Source: Curvibacter sp. GWA2_64_110 (lineage in GTDB: Bacteria > Pseudomonadota > Gammaproteobacteria > Burkholderiales > Burkholderiaceae_C). Taken from it: DNA of 33,707 nt. The translations under genes and the position numbers were made by a program. Under the pieces are notes generated by a model. The model worked only from the letters and a program-made list of their open reading frames with translations. It searched no databases and had not been told where the DNA came from. Shown piece after piece: positions 6,830 through 14,015 of the stretch (the stretch's first letter is position 1; each line of letters starts with the position of its first letter). Where the stretch lies: positions 1 to 33,707 of the forward strand of contig MGPC01000019.1 of assembly GCA_001797315.1 (NCBI GenBank), written 5' to 3'.

Positions 6830-7732
6830 TTAAAGCTGCTTCACCAGACGCAAGATGTGTTCCACCTGTACCGCAATCGGTGCCGGCACTTCGCTGCGAC
6901 CGGCCAGCACGTCGCGGATGTAAGCGGCGGTGGCGGCGGCATCGGTGCTTTGCGGCAGGCCGGGCAGCGCCAGCAGCGAGCCGCTTTGCGTTTCCTGCAA
7001 GCTGCTGCGCTGGCCGGCGATGAAACCATCCATCTGCGGCATGCGGCGCGCATCGGCCACGGCTTCGCCTTCGGTACCGCGCAGCAGCAGCGCATTGGCC
7101 TGGATCAGCTCGAAGGTGGCGGCCATCGATTGCGCGTACTCGGGGTGGGTATAGCTGCTGACGATCAGGGCCGGGCCGGCCACCGGGTTCATCAGTTTGA
7201 CCAGGCTGTGTGCAGGGTTGCGCAGACCGACCACGCGGCGCACTTCCAGCAGGCGCTGCAGGCCGGGGCTCAACAGCGCGGTGGGCACGAACTGCACCTC
7301 GCCATTTGCTATTGTTTTGATAGCTGTATGGGCAGGAATATCAAGCGCTTTCAGCACTTCGGATGTGTAAACCCGGGCCGACTCGGTGGGCGTGCCGTGC
7401 ACCAGCACGGGCAAGCCTTCGCGCGCCAGCAGCCGGGCCAGCAGCGGCAGCAGGCCGGGCAGCTTGCGCGCGCCGTTGTAGCTCGGCAGCACCACCACCG
7501 GCTGCTGAGCCGGCACATGCTGCAGACGGGCGTGGGTGGCATCGAGAAAACCGGCCATCTCTTCCGGTGTTTCGCCCTTGATGCGCATGGCCAGGCAGAA
7601 GCCGCCCACCTCCAGGTCGGTGACGGTGCCGTCGAGTACCTGGCCGAACAGATCGGCCGCTTGCACGCGCGACAGCGACCGCGCACCTTCCTTGCCGCGG
7701 CCGATTTCCCGGATGTACTTGCTGATACTCAT
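6830..7732 (-). CDS. ybiB: YbiB/TrpD2-like DNA-binding protein
   Basis: A 300-residue protein of the YbiB family, which shares the fold of anthranilate phosphoribosyltransferase (TrpD) but binds nucleic acids instead. Features are the N-terminal helical domain (MSISKYIREIGRGKEGARSL, LFGQVLDGTVTDLEVGGFCLAMRIKGETPEEMAGFLDA), VVVLPSYNGARKLPGLLPLLA where TrpD has its phosphoribosyl site, and the LVKLMNPVAGPALIVSSYTHPEY segment. Residues about 126-143 (IPAHTAIKTIANG) are encoded by a repeat copy (7305-7355). It sits between nasA and cobA, an unexpected place for a nucleic-acid-binding protein; a promoter-like pair at 7753-7782 may give it separate expression. A role in nitrate metabolism is not shown. 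Confidence 0.88.
   Translation of the reverse strand: MSISKYIREIGRGKEGARSLSRVQAADLFGQVLDGTVTDLEVGGFCLAMRIKGETPEEMAGFLDATHARLQHVPAQQPVVVLPSYNGARKLPGLLPLLARLLAREGLPVLVHGTPTESARVYTSEVLKALDIPAHTAIKTIANGEVQFVPTALLSPGLQRLLEVRRVVGLRNPAHSLVKLMNPVAGPALIVSSYTHPEYAQSMAATFELIQANALLLRGTEGEAVADARRMPQMDGFIAGQRSSLQETQSGSLLALPGLPQSTDAAATAAYIRDVLAGRSEVPAPIAVQVEHILRLVKQL
7305..7355. repeat. Comamonadaceae-type short repeat, copy B, inside ybiB
   Basis: TTTGCTATTGTTTTGATAGCTG is nearly identical to the start of copy D at 20001, followed by a diverged middle and an AGCGCTT block. It is translated in frame in ybiB. Confidence 0.6.
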
Positions 7733-7752
7733 GCCTTAATTCTGAACCTGTT

Positions 7753-7782
7753 GTTATAAATTTCGGTAATAAGCTGATTCAA
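7753..7782 (-). promoter_or_regulatory. Possible internal promoter before ybiB
   Basis: On the minus strand TTGAAT (7782-7777) and TATAAC (7758-7753) are 18 bases apart in an AT-rich stretch of the 87-base nasA-ybiB gap. A GCCTGT/ACAGGC hairpin lies just upstream. This would allow ybiB-cobA expression without the nirB promoter. Confidence 0.4.
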
Positions 7783-7819
7783 GGTTTTGCTGCCTGTTGC
7801 GTCACAGGCCGACGCCAAC

Positions 7820-10687
7820 TCAAGCCGCCTGTTGCAAGGGCGTGCTGGCGCGCACCAGGCGCTGCAGCTCGGGCACGCAGGAGCCGCAGTTGGTGCCGCA
7901 GCGCAGGGCCTGCTGCAGCTGGGTCAGTCGTTCGCTGTCCGGGCCGCGGCACTGCGCCAGTTGCGTGTGGATCGCGCTTTCGCTGACGTTGAAGCAGGTG
8001 CAGACCTGGCGGCTGCGCGCTGCCAGTGCCACCGGGGCGGTGGCACTGCCTTGCAGCAGTGCGCGGCCGAAGTCCTGCGCCGGCAGCTCGTCCTGCAGCA
8101 GGGTCTTGAGCCAGGCTTCGGCGCGCGTGTCGCCGGCCAGCAGAAAACCTTCCACCGTGGTGCGTTCCGGCGCGCGCTGCAGCTTGACGGCACGGCGCTG
8201 GCCGCGTTTGGGGTCGGCATAGTGCAGGACATGGGCTTCGTCGAGCCCGATCAGTTGCTCGATCTCGGCCAGCAATGCGGACGCGGGCGCTTCATGCGCA
8301 GCGGCGCGCAGCAGCACGCCCGCGCGATCGCGCCCGAACGGCACGCAGCTGGCAAAGGGAAAACGCGCCATCAGGCGGCGCAAGGCCTCGCGCGTGCGCA
8401 GCGCGCTGCCGGTCGGCAGCCAAGCCATGGCCAGGAGCGTCCACGGCAGTTCGGCCTTGAGGATCTTGACCGCCGCGTGCTTGAGCTCGGGTTGTTTGGA
8501 GTCCGGGCAGAAGGCCGAGGTGGTGAGCGCGTTGACGCCGGCCAGGGGCAGGCCGGTGCTGCTCATGCCGCTCAGGTACTCCTCGCCCCAGTGCATGGCC
8601 ATGAAGGCTTGGCCGGCGGCCACTTCCGCGCTGGCCTGCAGCGGCACCACGATGGAGCCGCGCTTGCTCGTCACATGCACCAGTTCGCCCTCCAGCAGGC
8701 CGCGGCGCGCCATGTCCTGCGCATTCATCTGCAGCGCCGGTTCGGCCACGTGGCCGAACAGCCGGCCCAGGGTGCCGGTGCGGCTCATGCCGTGCCAGTG
8801 GTCGCGCAGGCGGCCGGTGGTGAGCGAGAAGGGGTAGCGTGACTCGCGCGGTTCGGCGACTTCTCTGTAGACCGTGTTGGCGAAGCGGGCACGGCCGTCG
8901 GGCGTGGGGAAGATGCCGTCTTCGTACAGACGTGCCTTGCCCGTGGCCTGGCCTTCAGGACACGGCCACTGTTGCGGGGCTTGTTCGAGTTGGGCGTAGC
9001 TCAGGCCGGTGATGTCGAGGTCGCGGCCGCGGGTGGACTCGCGGTGCTCGTTCCAGATCGATTCGGGGCTGTCGTAAGGAAAGAGGGTGCGCTCCGGAGA
9101 CCGCGCCAGCGGGGTCAGAGCCGAATTTCGATTAGCGCTGTTGGTGACCTCATCGGTTGCTGTCCTGAATTCGGATCCGACCCCGATGGCTTTTCCAAAT
9201 TCTTTCTCCAGGCGGCGGGCGAAATCCACCGCGATCTGCCAGTCGTGGCGTGCTGCGCCCGGGGCCGGCACGGCCGCGCGCACGCGCGAGATGCGGCGTT
9301 CGCTGTTGGTGACGGTGCCGTCCTTTTCGCCCCAGGTGCTGGCGGGCAGCAGCAGGTCGGCATAGTCGCAGGTGGCCGGCGTGGCGAAGGCTTCCTGCAC
9401 CACGACGAACTCGGCGCGCTGCAGCGCGCGGCGCACGGTGGCCTGGTCAGGCATGGATTGGGCCGGGTTGGTGCAGGCGATCCACAGTGCCTTGATCTCG
9501 CCGTCGGCGGCGGCCTGGAACATTTCCACCGCCGTCTTGCCGGGTTTCTCGGGCACGGATGGCACACCCCACAGCGCGGCGACTTCGGCGCGGTGCTGCG
9601 GGTTGGCCAGGTCACGGTGGGCCGACAGCAGGTTGGCCAGGCCGCCGACCTCGCGCCCGCCCATGGCATTGGGCTGTCCGGTGAGCGAGAAGGGGCCGGC
9701 GCCGGGTTTGCCGATCTGGCCCGTGGCCAGGTGCAGGTTGATCAGCGCCGCGTTCTTGGCCGTGCCGCTGCTGGATTGGTTGAGGCCCTGGCAGTACAGG
9801 CTGAGCGTGGCTTTCGAGGTGGCAAAAAGCCGTGCTGCCTCGTACAGCGCCTGCTTGTCGATGCCGCAGGTCTGCGCCACCAAGTAAGGCGTGTAGTCCT
9901 GCAGCGTGGCCTTGAGGGCGTCGAAGCCGCGGGTGTGGGCAGCGATGTAGGCGGGATCGAGCCAGCCCTCCCACAACATGATGTAGAGCAGGCCGTTGAA
10001 CAGCGCGACGTCGGTGCCGGGCTGGATCGGCAGGAACAGGTCGGCGCTGCCGGCGGTGTCGGTGCGGCGCGGGTCGGCCACGATGATCTTCAGCGCCGGG
10101 TTGGCCTTCTTCGCTTCTTCGATGCGGCGAAACAGAATGGGGTGGGCCCAGGCCGCATTCGAGCCGACGATGAACAGGCAGTCGGCGTGATTCACGTCGT
10201 CGTAGCAGGCCGGCGGCGCATCGGCGCCCAGCGTCTGCTTGTAGCCGGCCACCGCGCTGCTCATGCACAGGCGCGAGTTGGTGTCGATGTTGTTGGTGCC
10301 GATCAGGCCCTTGGCCAGCTTGTTGAAGACGTAGTAATCCTCGGTCAGCAACTGGCCCGAGATGTAGAAGCCCACCGCATCGGGGCCGTGGGTACGGATG
10401 ATGTCGGCAAAGCGCGTGCTGGCCAGGTCGAGCGCATCGTTCCAGTTGACGGGCTGAGGGGCATCGCCGCGATGCAGGCGCTGCATCGGTTGCAGCAGGC
10501 GAACCTGCTGCGTGATGTCCGGCGCGGCCGTCAGGTGCAGCGTCGAGCCCTTGGAGCACAGGCGGTCGAAATTGGCCGGGTGTGCCGGGTCGCCCCGGAC
10601 CCCGGTGATCTGCTCACCCTGCGACTCGATGATGACACCGCAACCTACACCGCAGTAGGGACAGGTGGAGCGAGTTTCCGTTGGCAT
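7820..10687 (-). CDS. nasA: Assimilatory nitrate reductase catalytic subunit
   Basis: A 955-residue molybdenum enzyme that reduces nitrate to nitrite in the cytoplasm. The N-terminal [4Fe-4S] site has Cys9, 12, 16 (CPYCGVGC) and Cys44; the Mo-bis-MGD ligand is Cys141 in TNSRLCMSSAVAGYK. Long MopB-type domains follow, then the dinucleotide-binding C-terminal part with YPFSLTTGRLRDHWHGMSRTG. A BFD-like [2Fe-2S] tail (Cys896, 898, 930, 934, 937) should accept electrons. No separate NasB/NasC reductase gene is in the window. Around residues 502-526 the protein contains a stretch (ATDEVTNSANRNSALTPLAR) encoded by a REP/MITE-like element at 9111-9184; relatives run straight from the DFARRL region to LFPYDSPE. 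The frame is intact. A remnant of another nasA N-terminus lies upstream (10690-10800). Confidence 0.95.
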   Translation of the reverse strand: MPTETRSTCPYCGVGCGVIIESQGEQITGVRGDPAHPANFDRLCSKGSTLHLTAAPDITQQVRLLQPMQRLHRGDAPQPVNWNDALDLASTRFADIIRTHGPDAVGFYISGQLLTEDYYVFNKLAKGLIGTNNIDTNSRLCMSSAVAGYKQTLGADAPPACYDDVNHADCLFIVGSNAAWAHPILFRRIEEAKKANPALKIIVADPRRTDTAGSADLFLPIQPGTDVALFNGLLYIMLWEGWLDPAYIAAHTRGFDALKATLQDYTPYLVAQTCGIDKQALYEAARLFATSKATLSLYCQGLNQSSSGTAKNAALINLHLATGQIGKPGAGPFSLTGQPNAMGGREVGGLANLLSAHRDLANPQHRAEVAALWGVPSVPEKPGKTAVEMFQAAADGEIKALWIACTNPAQSMPDQATVRRALQRAEFVVVQEAFATPATCDYADLLLPASTWGEKDGTVTNSERRISRVRAAVPAPGAARHDWQIAVDFARRLEKEFGKAIGVGSEFRTATDEVTNSANRNSALTPLARSPERTLFPYDSPESIWNEHRESTRGRDLDITGLSYAQLEQAPQQWPCPEGQATGKARLYEDGIFPTPDGRARFANTVYREVAEPRESRYPFSLTTGRLRDHWHGMSRTGTLGRLFGHVAEPALQMNAQDMARRGLLEGELVHVTSKRGSIVVPLQASAEVAAGQAFMAMHWGEEYLSGMSSTGLPLAGVNALTTSAFCPDSKQPELKHAAVKILKAELPWTLLAMAWLPTGSALRTREALRRLMARFPFASCVPFGRDRAGVLLRAAAHEAPASALLAEIEQLIGLDEAHVLHYADPKRGQRRAVKLQRAPERTTVEGFLLAGDTRAEAWLKTLLQDELPAQDFGRALLQGSATAPVALAARSRQVCTCFNVSESAIHTQLAQCRGPDSERLTQLQQALRCGTNCGSCVPELQRLVRASTPLQQAA
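9111..9184. mobile_element. REP/MITE-like element inserted in nasA
   Basis: A 74-base unit with imperfect inverted ends: GGGGTCAGAGCCGAATT on the left, and GGGGTCGGATCCGAATT as the reverse complement of the right end (15 of 17 match). GGGGTCAGAGNCGAATT termini are, in my experience, typical of repeats tied to REP-associated tyrosine transposases (RAYT) in betaproteobacteria. No transposase gene is present. The unit is translated through, adding residues to NasA without a stop. Confidence 0.65.
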
Positions 10688-10689
10688 GT

Positions 10690-10800
10690 TCAGTCCCTAC
10701 GGAGGTGTTTCACGTTGCTCGCAGAGCGATCTGCAGCACCTGCTGCGAGATCGCAGTAGGGACAGGTTGATTTGGTCTCTCTGACGGGGCCAGGGCTCAT
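10690..10800 (-). pseudogene. Remnant of a nasA N-terminus (36-codon ORF coupled to nirD)
   Basis: An ATG at 10800 overlaps the nirD stop (ATGA) and opens a 36-codon frame ending at 10690. Its start reads MSPGPVRETKSTCPYC, clearly the beginning of a nitrate reductase, then leaves homology (DLAAGAADRSASN) because a hairpin sequence follows. The intact nasA begins 3 bases after this ORF's stop with the similar TETRSTCPYC. The two copies share 16 identical bases (ACCTGTCCCTACTGCG) but differ at synonymous positions just before, so this looks like a fossil of an older or related nasA rather than a recent tandem copy. It might now serve as a coupling leader ORF. Confidence 0.6.
10693..10763. repeat. 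Hairpin structure in the nirD-nasA junction
   Basis: GCGATCTGCAGCA (10726-10738) pairs with TGCTGCGAGATCGC (10741-10754) with a single bulged base and almost no loop. Around it GTCCCTAC (10693-10700) and GTAGGGAC (10756-10763) form an outer inverted repeat. In RNA this would be a strong stem just before the nasA start; it may set the relative amounts of NirD and NasA, or be the footprint of the rearrangement there. Confidence 0.65.
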
Positions 10801-11183
10801 GCGCAAGCCGTCTTTCTCTGGCACGGCCCGGCCACCGGGGGCTGGACGTCGATCGCCAGCGTGGCGAGTTCCTGGGCGTCGAGCTGCACCACGCCGTTGG
10901 TCACCTGCACGGCAAAGCGCGGCGTGCTGCCCTCGTCGGGCGCGCGGGCGCAGCCCGTGTCGAGGCCGATGGTCCAGTTGTGCAGTGGGCAGGCGACGTG
11001 GGTGCCGAACACGATGCCCTGGCTGAGAGGCCCGCCCTTGTGCGGGCAGCGGTCGAGCAGGGCGAAGACCTGGTCCTGGTCGTTGCGGAACACTGCCACG
11101 TCCATGCCTTGCGGGCGTGCCACGCGGCGCGAACCGAGGACCGGGATGTCTTCCACGCGGCAGATGGTTTTCCATTCACTCAT
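10797..11183 (-). CDS. nirD: Nitrite reductase (NADH) small subunit
   Basis: A 128-residue NirD, the small partner of NirB in assimilatory NADH-nitrite reductase. It has a Rieske fold with complete cluster ligands, CPHKGG (Cys46, His48) and CPLHNW (Cys65, His68), so it probably binds a [2Fe-2S] cluster, unlike the enterobacterial NirD proteins that lack these residues. It starts at ATG 11183, about 58 bases after the nirB stop; a short repeat (copy C) fills that gap. Its own ribosome binding site is weak. Its stop overlaps the start of the nasA remnant ORF. Confidence 0.94.
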   Translation of the reverse strand: MSEWKTICRVEDIPVLGSRRVARPQGMDVAVFRNDQDQVFALLDRCPHKGGPLSQGIVFGTHVACPLHNWTIGLDTGCARAPDEGSTPRFAVQVTNGVVQLDAQELATLAIDVQPPVAGPCQRKTACA

Positions 11184-11194
11184 GATGTACTCAC

Positions 11195-11243
11195 TTTTTT
11201 GTAGCTGTTGGCGCTTATTTCATAGGGGCTGGAGGCCGATTTC
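11195..11243. repeat. Comamonadaceae-type short repeat, copy C, between nirB and nirD
   Basis: TTTTTTGTAGCTGTTGGCGCTTATTTCAT followed by AGGGGCTGGAGGCCGATTTCA (split here into its two blocks). It matches copy D at 20001 over most of the GGCGCTTATTTCA...CTGGAG...GATTTC part. It reaches the nirB stop codon at 11242-11244. Confidence 0.7.
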
Positions 11244-13707
11244 ATGCGGACAGTTTTTCGAACTGGCGCGTGTCCACCGTAGCCTTATCGAATTCGAACC
11301 AGGGATCGGGCTCACCGTCGAGCGCGAACTGCAGCCGCTCCCACAGCGCCTTGCGGCCTGCGGCGTCGTCCAGGATCTTTTTCTTCACATAGTCCAGGCC
11401 GACCCGGTTGACGTAATGCACGGTGCGTTCCAGGTACCAGCCTTCTTCGCGGTAGAGCTGCATGAAGGCGCCGGTGTACTCCAGCACTTCCTCCGCGGTC
11501 TTGAGCTTGGTGAAGAAGTGCGCCACCTCGGTCTTGATGCCGCCGTTGCCGGCGATGTGCATCTCCCAGCCGGAATCGACGCCGATGATGCCGACGTCCT
11601 TGATGCCGGCCTCGGCGCAGTTGCGCGGGCAGCCGCTGACGGCGAACTTCACCTTGTGCGGCGCGTACATGCGCCACATGGCCTTTTCCAGGTCCTTGCC
11701 CATCTGCGTGCTGTCCTGCGTGCCCATGCGGCACCACTCGCTGCCGACGCAGGTCTTCACCGTGCGCAGCGCCTTGGCGTAGGCGTGGCCGCTGGGCATG
11801 CCAATGTCTTTCCACACCGCCTGCAGGTCTTCCTTCTTCACGCCCAACAGGTCGATGCGCTGGCCGCCGGTGACCTTGACGGTCGGGATCTGGTACTTGT
11901 CCACTGCGTCGGCGATGCGGCGCAGCTCGTCGGCCGTGGTCTCGCCGCCCCACATGCGCGGGATCACGCTGTAGGTTCCGTCCTTCTGGATGTTGGCGTG
12001 GCTGCGTTCGTTGATGTAGCGGCTTTGCGGATCGTCCTTCGCCAGCTTGGGCCAACTGCTGATCAGGTAGTAGTTGACGGCCGGGCGGCAGGAGGCGCAG
12101 CCGTTGGGGGTGCGCCATTCCATGAATTTGAAGACGTCGGCAATCGTCAGCAGCTTGTTGGCGACGATGGCCTCGCGCACCGCCTGGTGGCCATGCTCGG
12201 TGCAGCCGCACATGGCCTTGGTCTTGGGTGTGGCCGAGTAGTCGCCGCCGGCGGTGAACATCAGAATCTGCTCCACCAGCCCGGTGCAGGAGCCGCAGGA
12301 GGCGCTGGCCTTGGTGTGCTTGCGCACCTCGTCGAGCGTGAACAGGCCCTTTTCCTTGATGGCCTTGCAGATGGTGCCCTTGGTGACGCCGTTACAGCCG
12401 CACACTTCGTCGGTGTCGGCCATGGCGGCCGCCTTGCTGTGGCCTTCATGGCCGGCGTCGCCGATGTTCGATTCGCCGAACATCAGCTTGTCGCGGATGT
12501 CGGCCACCGGGCGGCCGTCGCGCAGCAGCTTGAAGTACCAGCTGCCGTCCACCGTGTCGCCGTAGAGGCAGGCGCCGACCAGCTTGTCGTCCTTGATGAC
12601 CAGCTTCTTGTAGACGCCGCCGGCGGGGTCGCTCATCACGATCTCTTCGGTGTCCGCGTCCTCCGGGCGCCCCGATGACGCGCCCATGAAGTTGCCGGCA
12701 GAAAACAGGTCGATGCCGGTGACCTTGAGCTTGGTCGAGGTGAGCGAGCCGGTGTAACGACCGATGCCGAACTGCGCCAGGTGGTTGGCCAGCACCTTGC
12801 CCTGCTCGAACAGCGGCGCCACCAGACCGTAGGCAATGCCGCGGTGCGCGGCGCATTCGCCCACGGCGTAGATGCGCGCGTCGGTGGTGGTCTGCAGCGT
12901 GTCGCTGACCACGATGCCGCGGTTCACGTGCAGATGCATGGCTTCGGCCAGCGCCGTGTTGGGGCGGATACCGACCGCCATCACCACCAGATCGGCCGGC
13001 ACTTCGCTGCCGTCCTTGAACTTGATGACCTTGACACGGCCATCTGCGCCGCCCACCAGCTCCTGCGTCTGCGCGCCCATCAGGAACTGCAGGCCGCGGT
13101 CTTCCAGCGACTTCTGCAGCAGTTTGCCGGCCACGTCGTCGAGCTGGCGTTCCATCAGCCAGGGCATCACGTGCACCACGCTGACCGTCATGCCGCGTTT
13201 CATCAGGCCGTTGGCCGCTTCCAGCCCGAGCAGGCCGCCGCCGATGACCACGGCGTGCTTGTACTTGCCGGCGGCGTCGATCATGGCTTGCGTGTCGGCG
13301 ATGTCGCGGTAGGCCAGCACGCCTTGCAAGTCCTTGCCCGGCACGGGCAGGATGAAGGGGTTGGAGCCGGTGGCCATGATCAGGCGGTCGTAGGGGGCGC
13401 TGATCGTTTCCCCGGCAGCATTGCGCGCGTGCACCACGCGCTTGACGCGGTCGACCTCGGTCACGGTCCAGCCGGCATGCAGGGTGATGCCGTTGTCCTG
13501 GTACCAGGTCCAGTCGTTGAGGACGATGTCCTCCAGCTTCTGCTCGCCGGCCAGCACCGGCGACAGCAGGATGCGGTTGTAGTTGGGGTGCGGCTCGGCA
13601 CCGAAGACGGTGATGTCGTACAGGTCAGGGGCGATCTTCAGCAGTTCTTCCAGCGAGCGCACGCCGGCCATGCCGTTGCCGATCATCACCAGTTTGAGTT
13701 TTTTCAT
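11242..13707 (-). CDS. nirB: Nitrite reductase (NADH) large subunit
   Basis: An 821-residue siroheme enzyme that reduces nitrite to ammonium with NADH. It has an N-terminal FAD/NAD reductase module (MKKLKLVMIGNGMAGVRSLEELL; GGGLLGLEAANGL for NAD), two BFD-like [2Fe-2S] segments (VCGCNGVTKGTICKAI...CGSCTGLVEQIL and MCGCTEHGH...NGCASCRPAVNYYL), and a C-terminal NIR/SIR module with siroheme/[4Fe-4S] ligands Cys653, Cys659, Cys693 and Cys697 (CVGSEWC and SGCPRNC). The frame is open upstream to 13812, but that part crosses the leader terminator. ATG 13707, the start of the conserved sequence, is the real start. It is first gene of nirB-nirD-nasA-ybiB-cobA and is controlled by a sigma-54 promoter with an ANTAR-type leader. 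Confidence 0.97.
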   Translation of the reverse strand: MKKLKLVMIGNGMAGVRSLEELLKIAPDLYDITVFGAEPHPNYNRILLSPVLAGEQKLEDIVLNDWTWYQDNGITLHAGWTVTEVDRVKRVVHARNAAGETISAPYDRLIMATGSNPFILPVPGKDLQGVLAYRDIADTQAMIDAAGKYKHAVVIGGGLLGLEAANGLMKRGMTVSVVHVMPWLMERQLDDVAGKLLQKSLEDRGLQFLMGAQTQELVGGADGRVKVIKFKDGSEVPADLVVMAVGIRPNTALAEAMHLHVNRGIVVSDTLQTTTDARIYAVGECAAHRGIAYGLVAPLFEQGKVLANHLAQFGIGRYTGSLTSTKLKVTGIDLFSAGNFMGASSGRPEDADTEEIVMSDPAGGVYKKLVIKDDKLVGACLYGDTVDGSWYFKLLRDGRPVADIRDKLMFGESNIGDAGHEGHSKAAAMADTDEVCGCNGVTKGTICKAIKEKGLFTLDEVRKHTKASASCGSCTGLVEQILMFTAGGDYSATPKTKAMCGCTEHGHQAVREAIVANKLLTIADVFKFMEWRTPNGCASCRPAVNYYLISSWPKLAKDDPQSRYINERSHANIQKDGTYSVIPRMWGGETTADELRRIADAVDKYQIPTVKVTGGQRIDLLGVKKEDLQAVWKDIGMPSGHAYAKALRTVKTCVGSEWCRMGTQDSTQMGKDLEKAMWRMYAPHKVKFAVSGCPRNCAEAGIKDVGIIGVDSGWEMHIAGNGGIKTEVAHFFTKLKTAEEVLEYTGAFMQLYREEGWYLERTVHYVNRVGLDYVKKKILDDAAGRKALWERLQFALDGEPDPWFEFDKATVDTRQFEKLSA

Positions 13708-13736
13708 CACAACTCCATCATCCAAACAGGTCTGAA

Positions 13737-13794
13737 AATAAAAAAGGCGCCTGCACAAGACCATGCCTTTGGGGCATGCCCGTGTAGACGCCTT
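13737..13794 (-). terminator. Leader terminator of the nirB operon (antitermination target)
   Basis: In the RNA, AAGGCGTCTACAC (13794-13782) pairs with GTGCAGGCGCCTT (13756-13744), 11 Watson-Crick pairs and two G-U, enclosing an inner CATGCC/GGCATG hairpin. TTTTTTATTTT follows at about 13746-13737. It ends about 30 bases before the nirB ATG, so without antitermination nirB should not be transcribed. Confidence 0.9.
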
Positions 13795-13807
13795 CGTCCT
13801 TGCTTTC

Positions 13808-13854
13808 ACCAATCCGCCATTGCATTGGTAGAAGCTACGGCCAACCTCGGCCGT
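13808..13854 (-). promoter_or_regulatory. Two-hairpin ANTAR target in the nirB leader
   Basis: Hairpin P1 (13854-13837): arm ACGGCC, six-base loop GAGGTT, arm GGCCGT. Hairpin P2 (13829-13808): arm ACCAATGC, six-base loop AATGGC, arm GGATTGGT, with one G-G mismatch in the stem. ANTAR proteins recognise paired hairpins with six-base loops having A at position 1 and G at position 4; P2 fits fully, P1 has G at both positions. P1 begins at about +3 of the predicted transcript and the terminator follows P2. The linked NasR is the obvious ligand. Confidence 0.75.
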
Positions 13855-13866
13855 TTGAATGGAATC

Positions 13867-13882
13867 AGCAAGAAGCGCGCCA
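13867..13882 (-). promoter_or_regulatory. Sigma-54 promoter of nirB
   Basis: Minus-strand TGGCGC-GCTTC-TTGCT (13882-13867) matches the -24/-12 consensus TGGCAC-N5-TTGCW with one difference. With the C of the GC doublet at -12 the start would be near 13856, putting the ANTAR hairpin P1 at about +3. A TGAGG-N4-CCTCA dyad at 13956-13969, roughly 100-113 bases upstream, is a possible but non-canonical activator site. Confidence 0.8.
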
Positions 13883-14015
13883 ACATCCGGGCCGCTTGAT
13901 TGACGCTGAAGTTGTTCTTTTCCCCAACTTGGGGTGCCAATTTGGTGCGTTGCCGTGAGGTGTGCCTCAAATCGGGCGTGTCACATCCTGGCCGGTTGCC
14001 GGCGGTGCTGATCCC

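Noticed and set aside
7786-7805. GCCTGT/ACAGGC hairpin with a six-base loop after nasA as a third ANTAR target.
   Set aside because: The loop GACGCA has G at position 4 but not A at 1, there is no partner hairpin, and no terminator follows.
8972-10759. A 595-codon open frame on the plus strand opposite nasA (and similar long antisense frames at 5914-7023, 10861-12678 and 25747-27333).
   Set aside because: They are low-complexity, Arg/Gly/Ala/His-rich translations opposite well-identified genes, as expected from high-GC codon bias; no family motifs are seen.
13956-13969. TGAGG-N4-CCTCA dyad upstream of the nirB promoter as an NtrC site.
   Set aside because: The position (about -100 to -113) suits an activator, but the sequence does not match TGCAC-N7-GTGCA, so it is not listed as a site. 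GGTGCCAATTTGGTGC at 13934-13949 also fails the dyad.
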